The notes: generated by a model not told the origin, from the letters alone. Counted from the first letter of the stretch, positions 1 to 10,370 are shown. The stretch is DNA of 64,000 bases from Athripsodes cinereus (GCA_947579605.1 OX388307.1:32713237-32777236); one strand, 5' to 3'. Numbers and translations are program-made.

Positions 1-1628
1 ATTGCCGTTTCACACGAGTAATTTGTTCTAAATCCCGACTGCTGGGGAACCAAAATGTTGTTCTTTTCTATGTACTCCGATAGCTGCTCTTTGGCAACGT
101 GTTCCAGAATCTGTTCATACTTCGGCAAACAATTTATTGGCCTATATTCATCAAACGACTTGGCATGCAAAATCTTCGGAACAGGAACAACAGTAGAAGT
201 CTTCCAGGACCTAGGAAACGAACCCTCTCTCAAAGATTGATTTATAAGACCAACCAGAAGAAAACCCGTAACATCCAGAGAATCCAATATAACCTTAACC
301 GTAATTCCGTCTTCAGACTGTTTTTGTTTTAAACCCTGTAAAGTTTTTTTCAATGATTCCAGGCTTATGCTCGTAAATTCAAATCTTTCAACTCGAAGAT
401 GCACATCATCTTTCTGAATTTCTGTACTCACCGGTATACTTCTATGTATATCATCGATACTAGACAAAAAGTACTTATTAAACTTGTGTGCAATCCTGGC
501 ATTATCGTCTTCCACCGCGTCCGGAAATTCAACAGTATTCACTTTATTTTTTTGTTTACCCTTAACAACATCCTTAATATTATTCCACAGTTTCTTAGGA
601 TCATGTTTACTTTTCTCTATATTATCCTTAATATATTGATATTTATGATTTTTTATACTTTTATTATAATGATTTCTAACTTGCTTATAGTGCTCCCATA
701 TCAAACCATCATCAGTCAATCTAAATGCCTTATACAACTTATCTCTTTCTCTGCGTAAATTCTGTAAATCTTTGGTATACCACCTACAGGTATTTTTGAA
801 CACTCTCTGTGTTAATGGTGTCAATTCATCTATTGATACTATCAAGTTATCTACAAACTTTTCTGCTTTTTCATCTACATCTTCACTGAGAACAGACCAA
901 TCCAGTGCTTGCAAGCATTCACACAATTTAGACTTTGAATAACTTTTCATATCTCTCATTGTTACTATTTTTACTACATCCGTAACCTCTTCTTTCTTCC
1001 CCAATTGTGTTACCAGTGTTTCGTGGTCCGACACTTTAAAATCATCAGCGATGCCAACAGGAAGATATATATCATTCGAGAGTATCAAGTCAATCAATGT
1101 TTTCGAATTCAAACTAATCCTTGTGTAATCATTCACCAATTGTTTCAAACAGTTTTCATTTATTATGTTTTGTAGTCTATTTCTATATGTACTATTCACT
1201 TTCATGTCAATATTAAAGTCACCAAATATATAAATAAATTCATTTTCACTTACATACTTTCTGCAATATTTTTCAAAGAAGTCCAAGAATTTCGAATGGC
1301 TTTGATTTGGTGAATGGTACAACACTGTGTAAGTACCCTTCGTATTTCCTTTTTTTATCTTTACAGTCAAAAACCAAGCGTTATTTTCGTTCAGCACCTC
1401 TCTTGACACAACAGTGTACGGGACATCCTCTTTAAGAACAATAATAACACCACCCGTATGACGACTAAATGAATCGCATCTTATAGTTTTATAACCTTTA
1501 AAACTTACTTCAAAATTATCAATCTCATCAGTTACGCAAGTCTCACACAACATCAACATGTATGGTTTCAATTTAATTAATTTTTCTTCTATTTCATCAT
1601 AATGAGCCAATAGACTAGATACATTCAT
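1..1628 (-). CDS. LINE ORF2, endonuclease-reverse transcriptase (partial)
   Basis: ORF2 protein of the retrotransposon: it nicks target DNA and copies the element RNA at the nick. ATG at 1628 opens MNVSSLLAHYDEIEEK and the frame continues to position 1 without a stop in the stretches I translated. EEP endonuclease signatures: CETCVTDEI near residue 29, FSRHTGGVIIV, LYHSPN, FGDFNIDM and KVSDHET (catalytic SDH). Reverse transcriptase follows, with EYRPINCLP-type and LVPQQSGFR blocks at the left edge (about residues 500-542). The catalytic YADD motif would lie outside the window. Usual ORF2 length is 900-1000 residues, so about half is present. Confidence 0.88.
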   Translation of the reverse strand, partial: MNVSSLLAHYDEIEEKLIKLKPYMLMLCETCVTDEIDNFEVSFKGYKTIRCDSFSRHTGGVIIVLKEDVPYTVVSREVLNENNAWFLTVKIKKGNTKGTYTVLYHSPNQSHSKFLDFFEKYCRKYVSENEFIYIFGDFNIDMKVNSTYRNRLQNIINENCLKQLVNDYTRISLNSKTLIDLILSNDIYLPVGIADDFKVSDHETLVTQLGKKEEVTDVVKIVTMRDMKSYSKSKLCECLQALDWSVLSEDVDEKAEKFVDNLIVSIDELTPLTQRVFKNTCRWYTKDLQNLRRERDKLYKAFRLTDDGLIWEHYKQVRNHYNKSIKNHKYQYIKDNIEKSKHDPKKLWNNIKDVVKGKQKNKVNTVEFPDAVEDDNARIAHKFNKYFLSSIDDIHRSIPVSTEIQKDDVHLRVERFEFTSISLESLKKTLQGLKQKQSEDGITVKVILDSLDVTGFLLVGLINQSLREGSFPRSWKTSTVVPVPKILHAKSFDEYRPINCLPKYEQILEHVAKEQLSEYIEKNNILVPQQSGFRTNYSCETA

Positions 1629-2118
1629 GTTATAAATTCTTATGTTACTTATCCTAAAAAATCAACTTTTCTCTTCGTGTTGTCTAATTTTCTTTTATAA
1701 ACCGGACATTGCTTGTCAAATGTCGCATGATTTACATTGAGGTTGAGCCCCAGGGTTTTATTACTAGTCAGGCAATTAATGCACTGAAACTTATCACTGC
1801 TTACTTTGCATTCCTTTTCTTCATGTTTTTCCGCACACCTCGGACAAGCAATTTCGTTTCTACATTCCTTAGCCTTATGTTGGTAGCCATTGCATTTGAA
1901 GCATCTTCTCACCCCAATGTTGTCGTACACACGACATCTACTCCATCCAATATTTACTCTTTCATTAATTAATAACTCATTATACATTTTTGAGTTTACT
2001 TCAGCCACGGCAGTGTATGACGTCATACTACCCCCACGTTTAACCTCTCTAATAAAGCATATATTTATCGTTTCATCTGCCGGGATAAAATTATTCTGGG
2101 CCTTTAAATTGAAAACAT
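1..2118 (-). mobile_element. Non-LTR retrotransposon (jockey/CR1-group-like), 5' truncated, runs off left edge
   Basis: Contains a CCHC-knuckle ORF1 and, 20 bp later, an ORF2 with endonuclease and reverse transcriptase motifs. Both frames are open. Homology of the right-hand side ends near 2118, where a different repeat (2118-2219) begins, so the copy is 5' truncated inside ORF1. The ORF spacing and knuckle type fit jockey/Daphne-like elements; clade not proved. Confidence 0.85.
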
Positions 2119-2194
2119 AGGATGAACAAGTGTGAACAGACGTGTTCACTTTTGATGAACAGGTTTGACCCTGACACTCTGGATGATCATCCAA
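1649..2194 (-). CDS. LINE ORF1 gag-like protein with CCHC knuckles (5' truncated)
   Basis: RNA-binding ORF1 of the same retrotransposon. Residues 85 onward carry three cysteine-histidine knuckles: CFKCNGYQHKAKEC, CPRCAEKHEEKEC, and a longer C-x2-C...H...C ending KQCP. These bind the element RNA in jockey-type gags. The first about 25 residues (MDDHPECQGQTCSSKVNTSV) are not LINE sequence: they are read through the palindromic repeat at 2118-2219 that recurs near 60.7 kb. The ATG is therefore fortuitous and the real N-terminus is lost. ORF1 stops at 1649, 20 bp before the ORF2 ATG. Confidence 0.8.
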   Translation of the reverse strand: MDDHPECQGQTCSSKVNTSVHTCSSYVFNLKAQNNFIPADETINICFIREVKRGGSMTSYTAVAEVNSKMYNELLINERVNIGWSRCRVYDNIGVRRCFKCNGYQHKAKECRNEIACPRCAEKHEEKECKVSSDKFQCINCLTSNKTLGLNLNVNHATFDKQCPVYKRKLDNTKRKVDFLG

Positions 2195-2219
2195 AGTGAA
2201 GCAATGTGAATGCTACTTT
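2118..2219 (-). repeat. Palindromic motif block, copy 1
   Basis: About 100 bp almost identical, in reverse orientation, to 60661-60750. It centres on the perfect palindrome GGATGATCATCC, flanked by CACTTT/AAAGTG and by TGTTCA/TGAACA half-sites. A third, more diverged block is at 61010-61078. Nature unknown. Confidence 0.7.
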
Positions 2220-2822
2220 AGTAAGAACAGATTTATGTAGTACGGTATAACTTTGATTAATATGACACTGTTTTATAACGAGATTTTGTTCTAGATTAAA
2301 TATCTCCGGAAACTTTTATATAAAAACATATTATATTCAGATGCTCTGTGCTATACTTTATCGACAAATTACTCTAAATGCGGATATACCTTTTTTCCTG
2401 TTTACTTCATTATTTCTTTGCAAGTGAAAGAAATTATTTCAAAAATAAAAAGAACAACAAATACTTATTTATTGATTAATTTATTCTTTCCTGTGAATTA
2501 GTTACAATTAATTTGAATCAATATAAATCTTGACATTACCCTCAGAAGGATAGTAACAAATTTGTTATAAATTATTATTGAAACACTTTGATTACAGTAC
2601 AAGGAAGCCTCTTAATTTATAACTGTAACTTCAAATTACTCAAACATTAAAAGCATGCATCGAGAACACATATGTAATTCACAACCAACAAAATTCGAGA
2701 TGTCTAGTTCTAATATTGAACCCAGGATATAATGATACGTTTGTCTATGGGAGTTTCCTCTTTATTAAGATATAAGTTTATCGATGTTATTTTTTACAAT
2801 TAACCGTTGTATGAGGTTACAT
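2220..2822. other. AT-rich intergenic DNA, nothing recognised
   Basis: No long frame, no repeat shared with the rest of the window, no RNA-like fold seen. Confidence 0.5.
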
Positions 2823-3079
2823 ATGTAAATTAACACACGAAACTACCATATGAGGCTTAGAAAATACAACGTCACCTCATTTGGTAGTGCCCCGGACGGG
2901 ACATGAACCCGCACTCCCATCTTGTCGCGAGATGTGCTTTATCCAAAGAATTTAATTGGACAAAGCACATCTCGCGACAAGATGGGATTGCGGGTTCAAG
3001 TCCCATCAGGGCCCTACCAAATGAGGTGACGTTGTCTTTTCTAAGCCTTATGTGGTAGTTTCGTGTGTTAAATTTACAT
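2823..3079. repeat. Long foldback with tRNA-like arms
   Basis: Two 123 bp arms (2823-2945 and 2957-3079), over 90 percent complementary, separated by an 11 bp A/T spacer. The right arm contains GCGGGTTCAAGTCCC followed by ATCAGGGCCCTACC, which looks like the T-arm and acceptor stem of a tRNA (B box). It is therefore either a tRNA-derived SINE duplicated head to head or a foldback element that captured tRNA-like sequence. Confidence 0.8.
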
Positions 3080-3645
3080 AAGATTTAAGTATTTTAACTT
3101 ACATAGGGATGTGGGCTTTATAAGAATTGTTTGGATGTGTAAGCTCAAAAATAGACCAATAAATAATTGAATCGTTACAAACGAAGCATTTTAATTGAGT
3201 ATCTATCTTTGAACATTCTTTAATACTGTTAATAAAAATGCTTGGCGTGCGATGTTAATTCTCACTCAAACGTAATAATGCCTAACAGCAATAATTGATT
3301 AAGTATTGATCATTGTTGCTGGTAGTAAAATATAACTCATGATGGAGGTTTCCAATCAAGGTAACAGTAAAATAAAGATAGATAGATAGATAATATGGAG
3401 TACTCAATAATAAATAAGACACGCCGTCAATACGTCAATCGGTCAGGCAATACAATAATTCAGTGTTTTTCAATTTTCTTAGTTGAAACCGAGACCCCTC
3501 ATTGCTGAATTGTAAACTTAAAATCAAATCTCTTATAGTGAGGTTTTATGAATACCTGCCTCTTACAGAACACTCGAAAAATAACCTTAAAAATGGGAGT
3601 CTTATTCTATAACAGGAATTCCACTTTATTTTAGAATGTACTTAA
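3080..3645. other. Intergenic DNA with a short (GATA)n
   Basis: A (GATA)n run lies at 3376-3392. A short stretch near 3555-3580 (CCTGCCTCTTACAGAACACT) resembles the 5' part of the short retroposon seen at 61643-61907, same orientation. Nothing else recognised. Confidence 0.45.
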
Positions 3646-4000
3646 TAGATATTTTTTTTTATTTATTTATTCGATAAACAGTTTTATATGTACAAACAAA
3701 CAAAAATATCAAAATAATGGAATATATTGCCCCACTAGACTAAGGTCAATTCTGCAGGGCTACTCTTGACAAAACTAAACACGATCTTAATCTAGTCTTG
3801 ATCTTGATCATACGACGCACGAAGTGACTATTGGCCAAAAATACACGCAAACCGATCGCGCGTTAGCGGTAACGCGGTGTTTTTGATCATAGTCCCTTCC
3901 TGCGTCGTATGATCAAGATCAAGACTAGATTAAGATCGTGTTTAGTTTTGTCAAGAGTATCCCTGCTGGTCCAATACCAAAAAAAATACAACTTTTACAT
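3645..4000 (-). mobile_element. LINE-type 3' tail remnant, split by a foldback MITE
   Basis: On the minus strand this reads a short 3' region ending in an AATAAATAAATAAA-type tail (3655-3680 on plus), as in non-LTR elements. The sequence is interrupted at a TA dinucleotide by the 195 bp palindrome at 3763-3957; GCAGGG lies on both sides. Confidence 0.45.
3763..3957. mobile_element. Foldback MITE with TA target duplication
   Basis: Arms of about 85 bp begin CTCTTGACAAAACTAAACAC and are perfect for roughly 55 bp, then imperfect; spacer about 26 bp of GC-richer sequence around 3850-3873. TA dinucleotides at 3761-3762 and 3958-3959 fit a Tc1/mariner-type target duplication. No coding capacity. 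Confidence 0.75.
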
Positions 4001-5160
4001 ATAGTTACACTTAATATTTTTTGTGTTCCTACTAATTTGTCTAACTTCTTCTTTTCACCCCACTCCCAACTACTCCTGAACCTCTTCCATTTTCTCCATA
4101 TTTTCCGAATTTCAGCAATCTGCATCCAATTGTCTTGTCTGGTGATGTCCAATCGACAACCTCACGAGTCTAAAATATCTTATGGAATTCAAATTTTGAT
4201 GATAATCCATAACTGAAAGCGGGGAATAAATCTATCTAAATTTAATGGAAATCCAGTTTCTTTATTCTTGTGGATCCATCAGCAATTACCGTTAAAGTTC
4301 GCCAAGAGATGCCTAGAAGTTTTCAATTCTCTTGATAGACTCTGCTGGTTTCGTATTTCTCAAGTACCTATCATTTTATTTGTATTTAAGAGATAAGTAC
4401 TACTTTGGAATAAATTGATAAAAAAAAATCGCGAGCTCCCCATTTCAAGATTTGTAACATTAGGGGAGGGAAAATTTTGAAATTTTGTTTTATCCAAATA
4501 ATACGATGAACGAATTATTTTTTTGAATCGCGCAATTTTGTACACTTTGAATTCCCGACGCGATATTCGCAAACAATGGTTCTCTTGGGATGGTTTTAAG
4601 TGGGTGTCGATGTGGTTCCCTTCAAAGGGTCGTTCACACTTTGAAAAACGCTGGAAACATTAATTAAATAAAATGTAAGTACTTGACTTTGTTTCGTTAC
4701 AATTAAGACCATCAAGATTGTTATTTCTTCAGATATATACATTCAGACTTGCTAATATTTCCATCACCCACGCAATATTCCTTATGGGGTACGCAGAGAG
4801 AAAATTGTTTATACTCGTTTTATACAAAGAATAAATGAGACTATCAGCGCAAAAATGGTGTAACCCACAATTTTCGTTGGTTACGGTTTTGGTGTAAAAT
4901 GCATTCCTTACGCCCTTGAAGTGAATATATTCCACAAAACGGCGCACTATAAATTGTCTAGTTATTTATTATATTACATTATGAACTTTCAATGCAATAG
5001 TGGAGCAAGCTACGTTTTGATAATAAATAAATCAATATAAACAATGTTCACAAATAAATCATTATTAATTCCTCATTACCTCATTATCTCCTAAAGAAGA
5101 AGTCTGGGGTTACACTACTTTTGCAGTGTTAGCTTCAAATTTCCCACTTAATTTCCCAAG
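4000..5160. other. Intergenic DNA, nothing recognised
   Basis: Short frames only (all under 95 codons, AT-rich, no domain seen). No shared repeat identified. Confidence 0.45.
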
Positions 5161-5162
5161 CT

Positions 5163-5857
5163 GTTTTGACGTCTGTCAATATTGGCAGCAATGTGACCAG
5201 ATTTGGTAGTTTCCTACTTTTTTGGTAGTTTTTGAGGCATTTGCAAGAATGTTTAGTAGTTTTTAGTAGTTTTTTTGGCAGTTTTTGTATTTAGATGGCA
5301 AATTATCGGATACTTGGGAAAAGTACCCGATACTCACTGATCGAAAATAATTGTCGGTACAAATACCGGATACATTTTAGAAAAAGGTACTGCGAGAAAA
5401 TATAAACCGAGGAGTTCTTGAAATACTTCAAATTCCTATACCATTTTAAGAATTTAGTAGTTTTTGACTTCCCCATTTAGTAGTTTTTGAAAATAAAATC
5501 TGGTCACACTAATTGGCAGTCGTAATGTCCGATGACATTACTTATTACGTTTTCGGTTAGTTTGCTTTATGAGAAGGCAAACTTTCAATGCTTGAATAGC
5601 GCAATATCATTTAAACATTTGTCATCTTGTATATTTCATGTTTTATAGGTATGTTCCCGTATAAAGAGCATTAAGCTCGTATATTTTGTCTGAGAACAAA
5701 GTAATTTCCATAACCGGATAAAGTGTAATAAATCGATTAGAGCATGGGTGGCCAATCTTTTCAGCAGCCGGCCCAAATTTCAGAATGAGATTTCCTACCT
5801 GGCCGCACAACAATATACTCCAAATATGGAACATTTGATAACTTAACTTCTACCCCA
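5163..5857. repeat. Interspersed ~700 bp repeat, copy A, containing nested MITEs
   Basis: Nearly the same sequence recurs at 47160-47935. It starts GTTTTGACGTCTGTCAATAT and holds a hAT-type MITE (5189-5511) and the beginning of a second hAT-like MITE (about 5744). Outside the MITEs I do not recognise it. Confidence 0.8.
5189..5511. mobile_element. hAT-type MITE (TIR CAGTGTGACCAGATTT)
   Basis: Ends TGTGACCAGATTT and AAATCTGGTCACA are inverted repeats; ATTGGCAG flanks it on both sides (5181-5188 and 5512-5519), the 8 bp duplication expected for hAT. Interior rich in TTTAGTAGTTTTT. No ORF. Confidence 0.85.
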
Positions 5858-5904
5858 TAAGTTTGCATAATGCTTCGCGGGCCGCGGGTTGGCCACCCTT
5901 GGTC
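5744..5904. mobile_element. hAT-like MITE (GGGTGGCCAA ends)
   Basis: Left end CATGGGTGGCCAA and right end TTGGCCACCCTTG are inverted repeats, with internal GC blocks CAGCCGGCCC and CGCGGGCCGCGGG. The flanking 8-mers do not match well, so the target duplication is not shown. The left half also ends the ~700 bp repeat. Confidence 0.6.
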
Positions 5905-6332
5905 TAACTCATTCCTTGTTCATGGTGCTCGCTGTTGGAACAATCTTCCTTCGAAAATTAGGATGATAACAACCCTTTCCCTTATACATGTGCACGCTGC
6001 AATAGGTATATGTTCTACTTTTTATTATAATTCATACGTGTCCATGAGTATATTGTTGCTTGCATGTGTTATTTTCTTTTTGTCTACTTTAAGTTTTATT
6101 TTTATTTTGTTTTTACTATTACTGTTGATGTATATGGATTTGTATGTGTATAAATGTACCTATGTGTTTTTTTTGTTTTAATTTTTAATAACCGGGTTAG
6201 TTGGAAGACATCGCATTTTAGCGATAAACTCGCCCTCTGTACATTGAATTATATAACTGATATTTATATGACACTGTTTTGTTTTGTAATATTGTAACCA
6301 ATGAACAGTGAAGAATAAAATAAATAAATAAA
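5905..6332 (+). mobile_element. LINE 3' end fragment (CR1-like), copy 1
   Basis: Reads SNSFLVHGARCWNNLPSKIR, the C-terminal block of a reverse transcriptase ORF2, with an internal deletion compared with the copy at 49960-50695, then the same 3' UTR (GTTAGTTGGAAGACATCGCA) and an AATAAATAAATAAAT tail. It preserves the empty form of a retroposon insertion site (GTAATATTGTAACCAATG). Confidence 0.85.
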
Positions 6333-6724
6333 TAATTATTAACATTTCAACTTTGTATAACGCGATTATTATTATAAAAGAAGAATAATTCTTATTATCC
6401 AGAGTTGCAAGTATAACAAAATTAACTTCGTTCATCTCATAATATGAATGGAAATAATTAGAAAGCATTGTCCGAGAAAAAGCATTGAATCAACTTACTT
6501 TATTATTTTTTAGATGATAAAGCAGCAATGGAAGTTGTGGTCGTAGATATATTATGATATGCTTACGATTCTATGGTTTGTGTGGAAACAACTCGATGTA
6601 GTTTTTAGAAAAAGAAAAAATAGGTAAGTCGATGCAAAAATTCGTACCTGTTTGTGTGTTGTACGATGACTGCAATCCATTGATGCAAAACACAAAGACT
6701 TGTGTGTTTTCCATCACAGTATAT

Positions 6725-6835
6725 CCCACAAGTCAATCAACTAACTGCGTGTATAAATAATCATGCATACTGTCCTCTCCGTGCTAATAAAAATAATCAA
6801 GACATTCACGATGGATGCCTTACCTCAAATGTTGT
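6725..6835 (-). mobile_element. Short retroposon family A, diverged fragment
   Basis: Minus-strand match to the family A body (ATATCCCACAAGT, ACTGTCCTCTCCGTGC, CAAGACATTCACGATGGATG). Poorly preserved. Confidence 0.6.
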
Positions 6836-6875
6836 TGAATGTCTTTAACGTGATGTTTTACGAACTTCCCACCTA

Positions 6876-6992
6876 TAGACAAATTGCATTTGGCGATCGA
6901 CTACAAACGAACTTTTCGACAATGTACATATAATGTTATGGTACATTGTCGAAAAGTTCGTTTGTAGTCGATCGCCAAATGCAATTTGTCTA
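6876..6992. mobile_element. Perfect 52 bp palindrome (foldback MITE), copy 1
   Basis: Arms 6876-6927 and 6941-6992 are fully complementary over 52 bp with a 13 bp spacer. Arms begin TAGACAAATTGCATTTGGCG and contain CGATCGACTACAAACGAAC. Flanking TA at both ends fits a TA target site. A diverged relative is at 7884-8026. Confidence 0.85.
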
Positions 6993-7036
6993 GGGCTGCT
7001 TGTCTTTTACAGGAAAGAGAGATGTATTAGAGAGTC

Positions 7037-7252
7037 GGCCGGTGTGGCGCGGAGGTAACGCTCTTGCCTTTGAGTCACGAGGTCCCGGGTTCGATTCCCG
7101 GCCAGGGCAAAGTGTCTTTTTCAAATTGTCTTGGGTCTGTGTGTTACATGTTTATGTGTGTATCGTCGCGTTAGTACCCATAATACAAGATACATCTTAG
7201 TTTGGGACTAGCTCGATCTGTGTGAATTGTCTACGTATGTAATGTAATGTAA
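7037..7252 (+). mobile_element. tRNA-derived SINE, family 1
   Basis: Head GGCCGGTGTGGCGCGGAGG with a tRNA-like A box and GGGTTCGATTCCCGGCCAGG B box, followed by a conserved tRNA-unrelated body (CATAATACAAGAT, TTTGGGACTAGCTCGATCTG). Same family at 11222-11478 and, reversed, 25185-25395. Confidence 0.88.
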
Positions 7253-7335
7253 AAAATTGTTTGCCAGGGACTCAACTAAATATAGGTGTTTGTAAGTAGA
7301 TACTCCGATAACAAATCTTAATTAAATTTAATTAT

Positions 7336-7393
7336 GCTAACTTGTTCCGGGCTATGTGGCCGTGGTCTGGTGTCCGGAACAAGTTAGTACTTA
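7336..7393. repeat. Short hairpin
   Basis: CTAACTTGTTCCGG is repeated inverted as CCGGAACAAGTTAG around a GC-rich loop of about 23 bases. Function unknown. Confidence 0.6.
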
Positions 7394-7883
7394 TAACACC
7401 GGCCAATTGAATTTACAGGTAGTTGTTATAATCAGAACGTTGTATTACTAAATAAAAATTTAATATTTTAGTTATCACAGGCTCATCTACTAATATTTTG
7501 TAATCCATGTGCATCTGGTTTGACGAGTAGTTAGGAGTGCAGTGGCGTCCCGTCGTGTCGTCTATCCGCATACATAATAATAGTAATAATAAAATGATGC
7601 AAGTCAGTGGTGCATCACAGCGCGGAACAGAGAAGGTTAATCAACACAGATGGGTCGCAATACAATACAAAAATATATATACAACACAACAAATCTCTAC
7701 CTATACAGCAATCTAAAGAAGTGTATTTTCCTATGTACGTATTATGTAGGAGACGTGACTACAGCTAAAAATGACATAATTTATCTATCTATACCGGTAA
7801 TGTTGCAACTGGTATGCCTATAAGACGAATATCTTGTCTGGGAGATATTAAAAAATTAACAACAATCCAAAAGAGACCTGCCC

Positions 7884-8026
7884 GTAGACAAACCGTACTT
7901 AGCGATCGTCTACTGGCGAACTTTTCGACAATCTACCTACACTACATGTTCCATATAATTATGCGTTATTGTCGCAGTTATAGGCGAAAATTCGTTTGTA
8001 GTCGATCGCCAAGTGCGTGTTTGTCT
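7884..8026. mobile_element. Foldback MITE, diverged copy 2 of the 6876 family
   Basis: Ends TAGACAAACC and TTTGTCTA, internal GCGATCG blocks and GAACTTTTCGACAAT are shared with 6876-6992, but the arms are imperfect. Confidence 0.75.
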
Positions 8027-8149
8027 AGGGGGTCAGATAATTATTTTTTTCAACTGATACAGGACAGGAAGTTTTACGTCTCAATGGTAGCTGAAAGCCA
8101 ATGGTAGGAGACTATGTATGGAATCAAAAAAGAAGATGATACCACGGCA

Positions 8150-8545
8150 TTAAGTGGACTTCAGCATGCTCCTTGGAAATATATCTACCTACGTCCTCGA
8201 GCCGTTTCCCAAGAGGGGTATGCAGAAAAGATGAAACACCGTATAGACCTGTCCTTACATAATATGTCTTTCGCTTCCTCTACATTCATAAACTTGTCAT
8301 ACACGCACGCTGATTTCTCTTACTCAAGAAGCGGTCGTCCATAAGAATTTCAAACCACGTAGTTTAACGTCCTCCTTCAGACAGATACATCCTCTTCATC
8401 TTCCATTCATTCCTCGTGGCCAAACCATCGTAACTTATTTACACGCATTCTATCATTTTCCTAATTTCCACATTCCTCACACTATCACGCAACGTTCCAC
8501 CAACCATTTCTCTTAACGCTCACACTCCAAGAATACAGGATGCAA
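8150..8545 (-). mobile_element. Degenerate LINE ORF2 3' fragment (same family as 27700-28260)
   Basis: On the minus strand it keeps blocks such as AGAATGCGTGTAAATAAGTT, GAAGAGGATGTATCTGTCTG and GAGGAAGCGAAAGA found in the plus-strand copy at 27.7-28.25 kb, ending at the degraded TACCCCTCTTGGGA 3' block. Many frameshifts; a dead copy. Confidence 0.75.
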
Positions 8546-9426
8546 ATAGGTCTCTTCCATTCAGAGCAATTTTATGTCAACTGAGTCACTTTCAAAAATA
8601 TATAAAAAATATATCACTCATTTTCAGATCGATATTTTTTTAACGTTATACATATAACAAAACGAGAAAAGAAAATAAAAAATACACAACACCATCAAAT
8701 AAACAGTGTGGGTGCACGTAAAAAGAGACAATAACTATGCAATCGGCACCCGCAGCAATCTCAATAGACAAATTAATGCCAGTATCGAGGCGGGATGTTA
8801 CAATTATTCATCTAAGTTTAGCCTAGACGTAGAATTTCATTCATCAAAATTTCAATCAAGAATTTTCAGATTGAAATCCCACTGCCGACCTCACACTTTT
8901 TTCCTAATAAAACCATATTTTCAAATTACTTAACGCATATTTATTTTGTTCAAAGGCTTGTAAATTCAATGCACACGAATGAATATAAAGGGAAAAATAC
9001 AGATGTAACTTTGATAACATATGTGCAACTAGTTTTTAAGCCCGCAGTCGCACGTGATACAATTTCATGGTTAGATTTATCAAAAAAATAATAAATTAAG
9101 TTTCACGTAGTCAAATCTCACATATGAAATTTAATAGCAATTATCCTTTGTTAGTAGGTACGGCAGAACATGTTTACTGTATTATACATGAACAGTATGA
9201 ACAAACTTAATAGATACGAATTTGCTTTGGGGCTACTTTTTGGTTCCTTTGCTCGTAACTTAGTTTTTTAGCTTAATTTTTCTATTCCATCACAGCATTC
9301 CTACAAGTGGGTTAGCTAGAGAAATGGAGGAGAAACGGAAATAGACTGAATAAAAAAAAAATCTTGTTTTGTTTGTGTTTCGACATGCATGTTATAGAAT
9401 TACTATATTGTTTTTTTTTAAGATAT
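8546..9426. other. AT-rich intergenic DNA, nothing recognised
   Basis: No coding signal or shared repeat seen. Confidence 0.45.
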
Positions 9427-9535
9427 ATCTGGGTTTTGTTTTAAACCCAAATACAACCTTATACACCTTTCACAGTAAGCTAAAAGCTTGTGTCGTGAAA
9501 GGGGATTTTGCCGGCACCTTTGATCGAACCTGGAA
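9427..9535 (-). mobile_element. tRNA-derived SINE, family 2, reversed fragment
   Basis: Minus-strand match to the family 2 body: CCGGCAAAATCCCCTTTCAC, GACACAAGCTTTTAGCTTAC, ending at GGGTTTAAAACAAAACCC. The tRNA-like head is mostly lost. Confidence 0.8.
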
Positions 9536-9539
9536 ATTG

Positions 9540-10214
9540 TTAATGCATTTATTTTTGTAGGTACGTCTGATATTTTATATTGTTTTATTAAATTTTAATC
9601 CTTTATGTATAGTCCATAGTATATTTGTCCAACTATGTTTAACTAATTAAAAGTAATTTTGCAATAAATATTTAAATAAAAAAAATATTGACCATGCTCT
9701 TAATTTTTAAATTATAATTCATTCATTTTGGCAATGAATTAGAGATATGTATATTAAAAAATACTTGTACATATATAGGTCCTGAGAAGGTTGACAAACA
9801 TACACATTGATAAACACGCTAAAATATTATTGTAATATTAAAGCGAAGCAAGAACGCGAGATTTCATTTACCGCTTGGACAATTTTCCAATAGACACACA
9901 AAACTAACGATGTACACGATTTATCGATTAAAAATAAGAAAAAATACTATTCGCTGAGTCGAAGAACGAAGGTCTTGTAATTGTATTGACATATTGTTAT
10001 TATTTGTTTTTCATTATTATTCGGAAAAGGCTAATAATGAAACGGGAGATACTCCCGACACCCTATAGTCTATTTGAAACTAGAATTGAGCACTATTTAT
10101 AGAAAAAGATAGCTACATAGTTAAATAATTTTAATGCATTTTAGAATTCGTAAAACCTCACATGAATAACATTTTACGTTAAATCAAAATACAAATGTTT
10201 TTCTACAACCTTCT
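9540..10214. other. AT-rich intergenic DNA, nothing recognised
   Basis: No coding signal or shared repeat seen. Confidence 0.45.
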
Positions 10215-10370
10215 TCTTCGATGACCCTACAGGTCATATCGTGCCTTGGCGTCCATCAACCCTCGCCTCCAACTTCTCCTGTCTCCCGCTGCGGTTTTCC
10301 AATCTGTTTGCCAGGCCTTGTCCGGTTTCCGGTTCTTGTCCAAGGCGTGGTGTCAGGTTTCATATTTTTC
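10215..10370. repeat. Unclassified GC-richer repeat fragment
   Basis: About 150 bp with CAGGTCATATCGTGCCTTGG and pyrimidine-rich sequence stands out against the AT-rich background. It looks like untranslated sequence of a retroelement, but there is no second copy in the window to confirm it. Confidence 0.35.

Noticed and set aside
399..758. 119-codon plus-strand frame
   Set aside because: Lies opposite the LINE ORF2 on the minus strand; hydrophobic low-complexity translation.
7037..7110. tRNA gene
   Set aside because: A and B boxes are present, but the same head occurs at 11222 and 25395 followed by the same non-tRNA body: a SINE. No clean cloverleaf with a 3' terminator.
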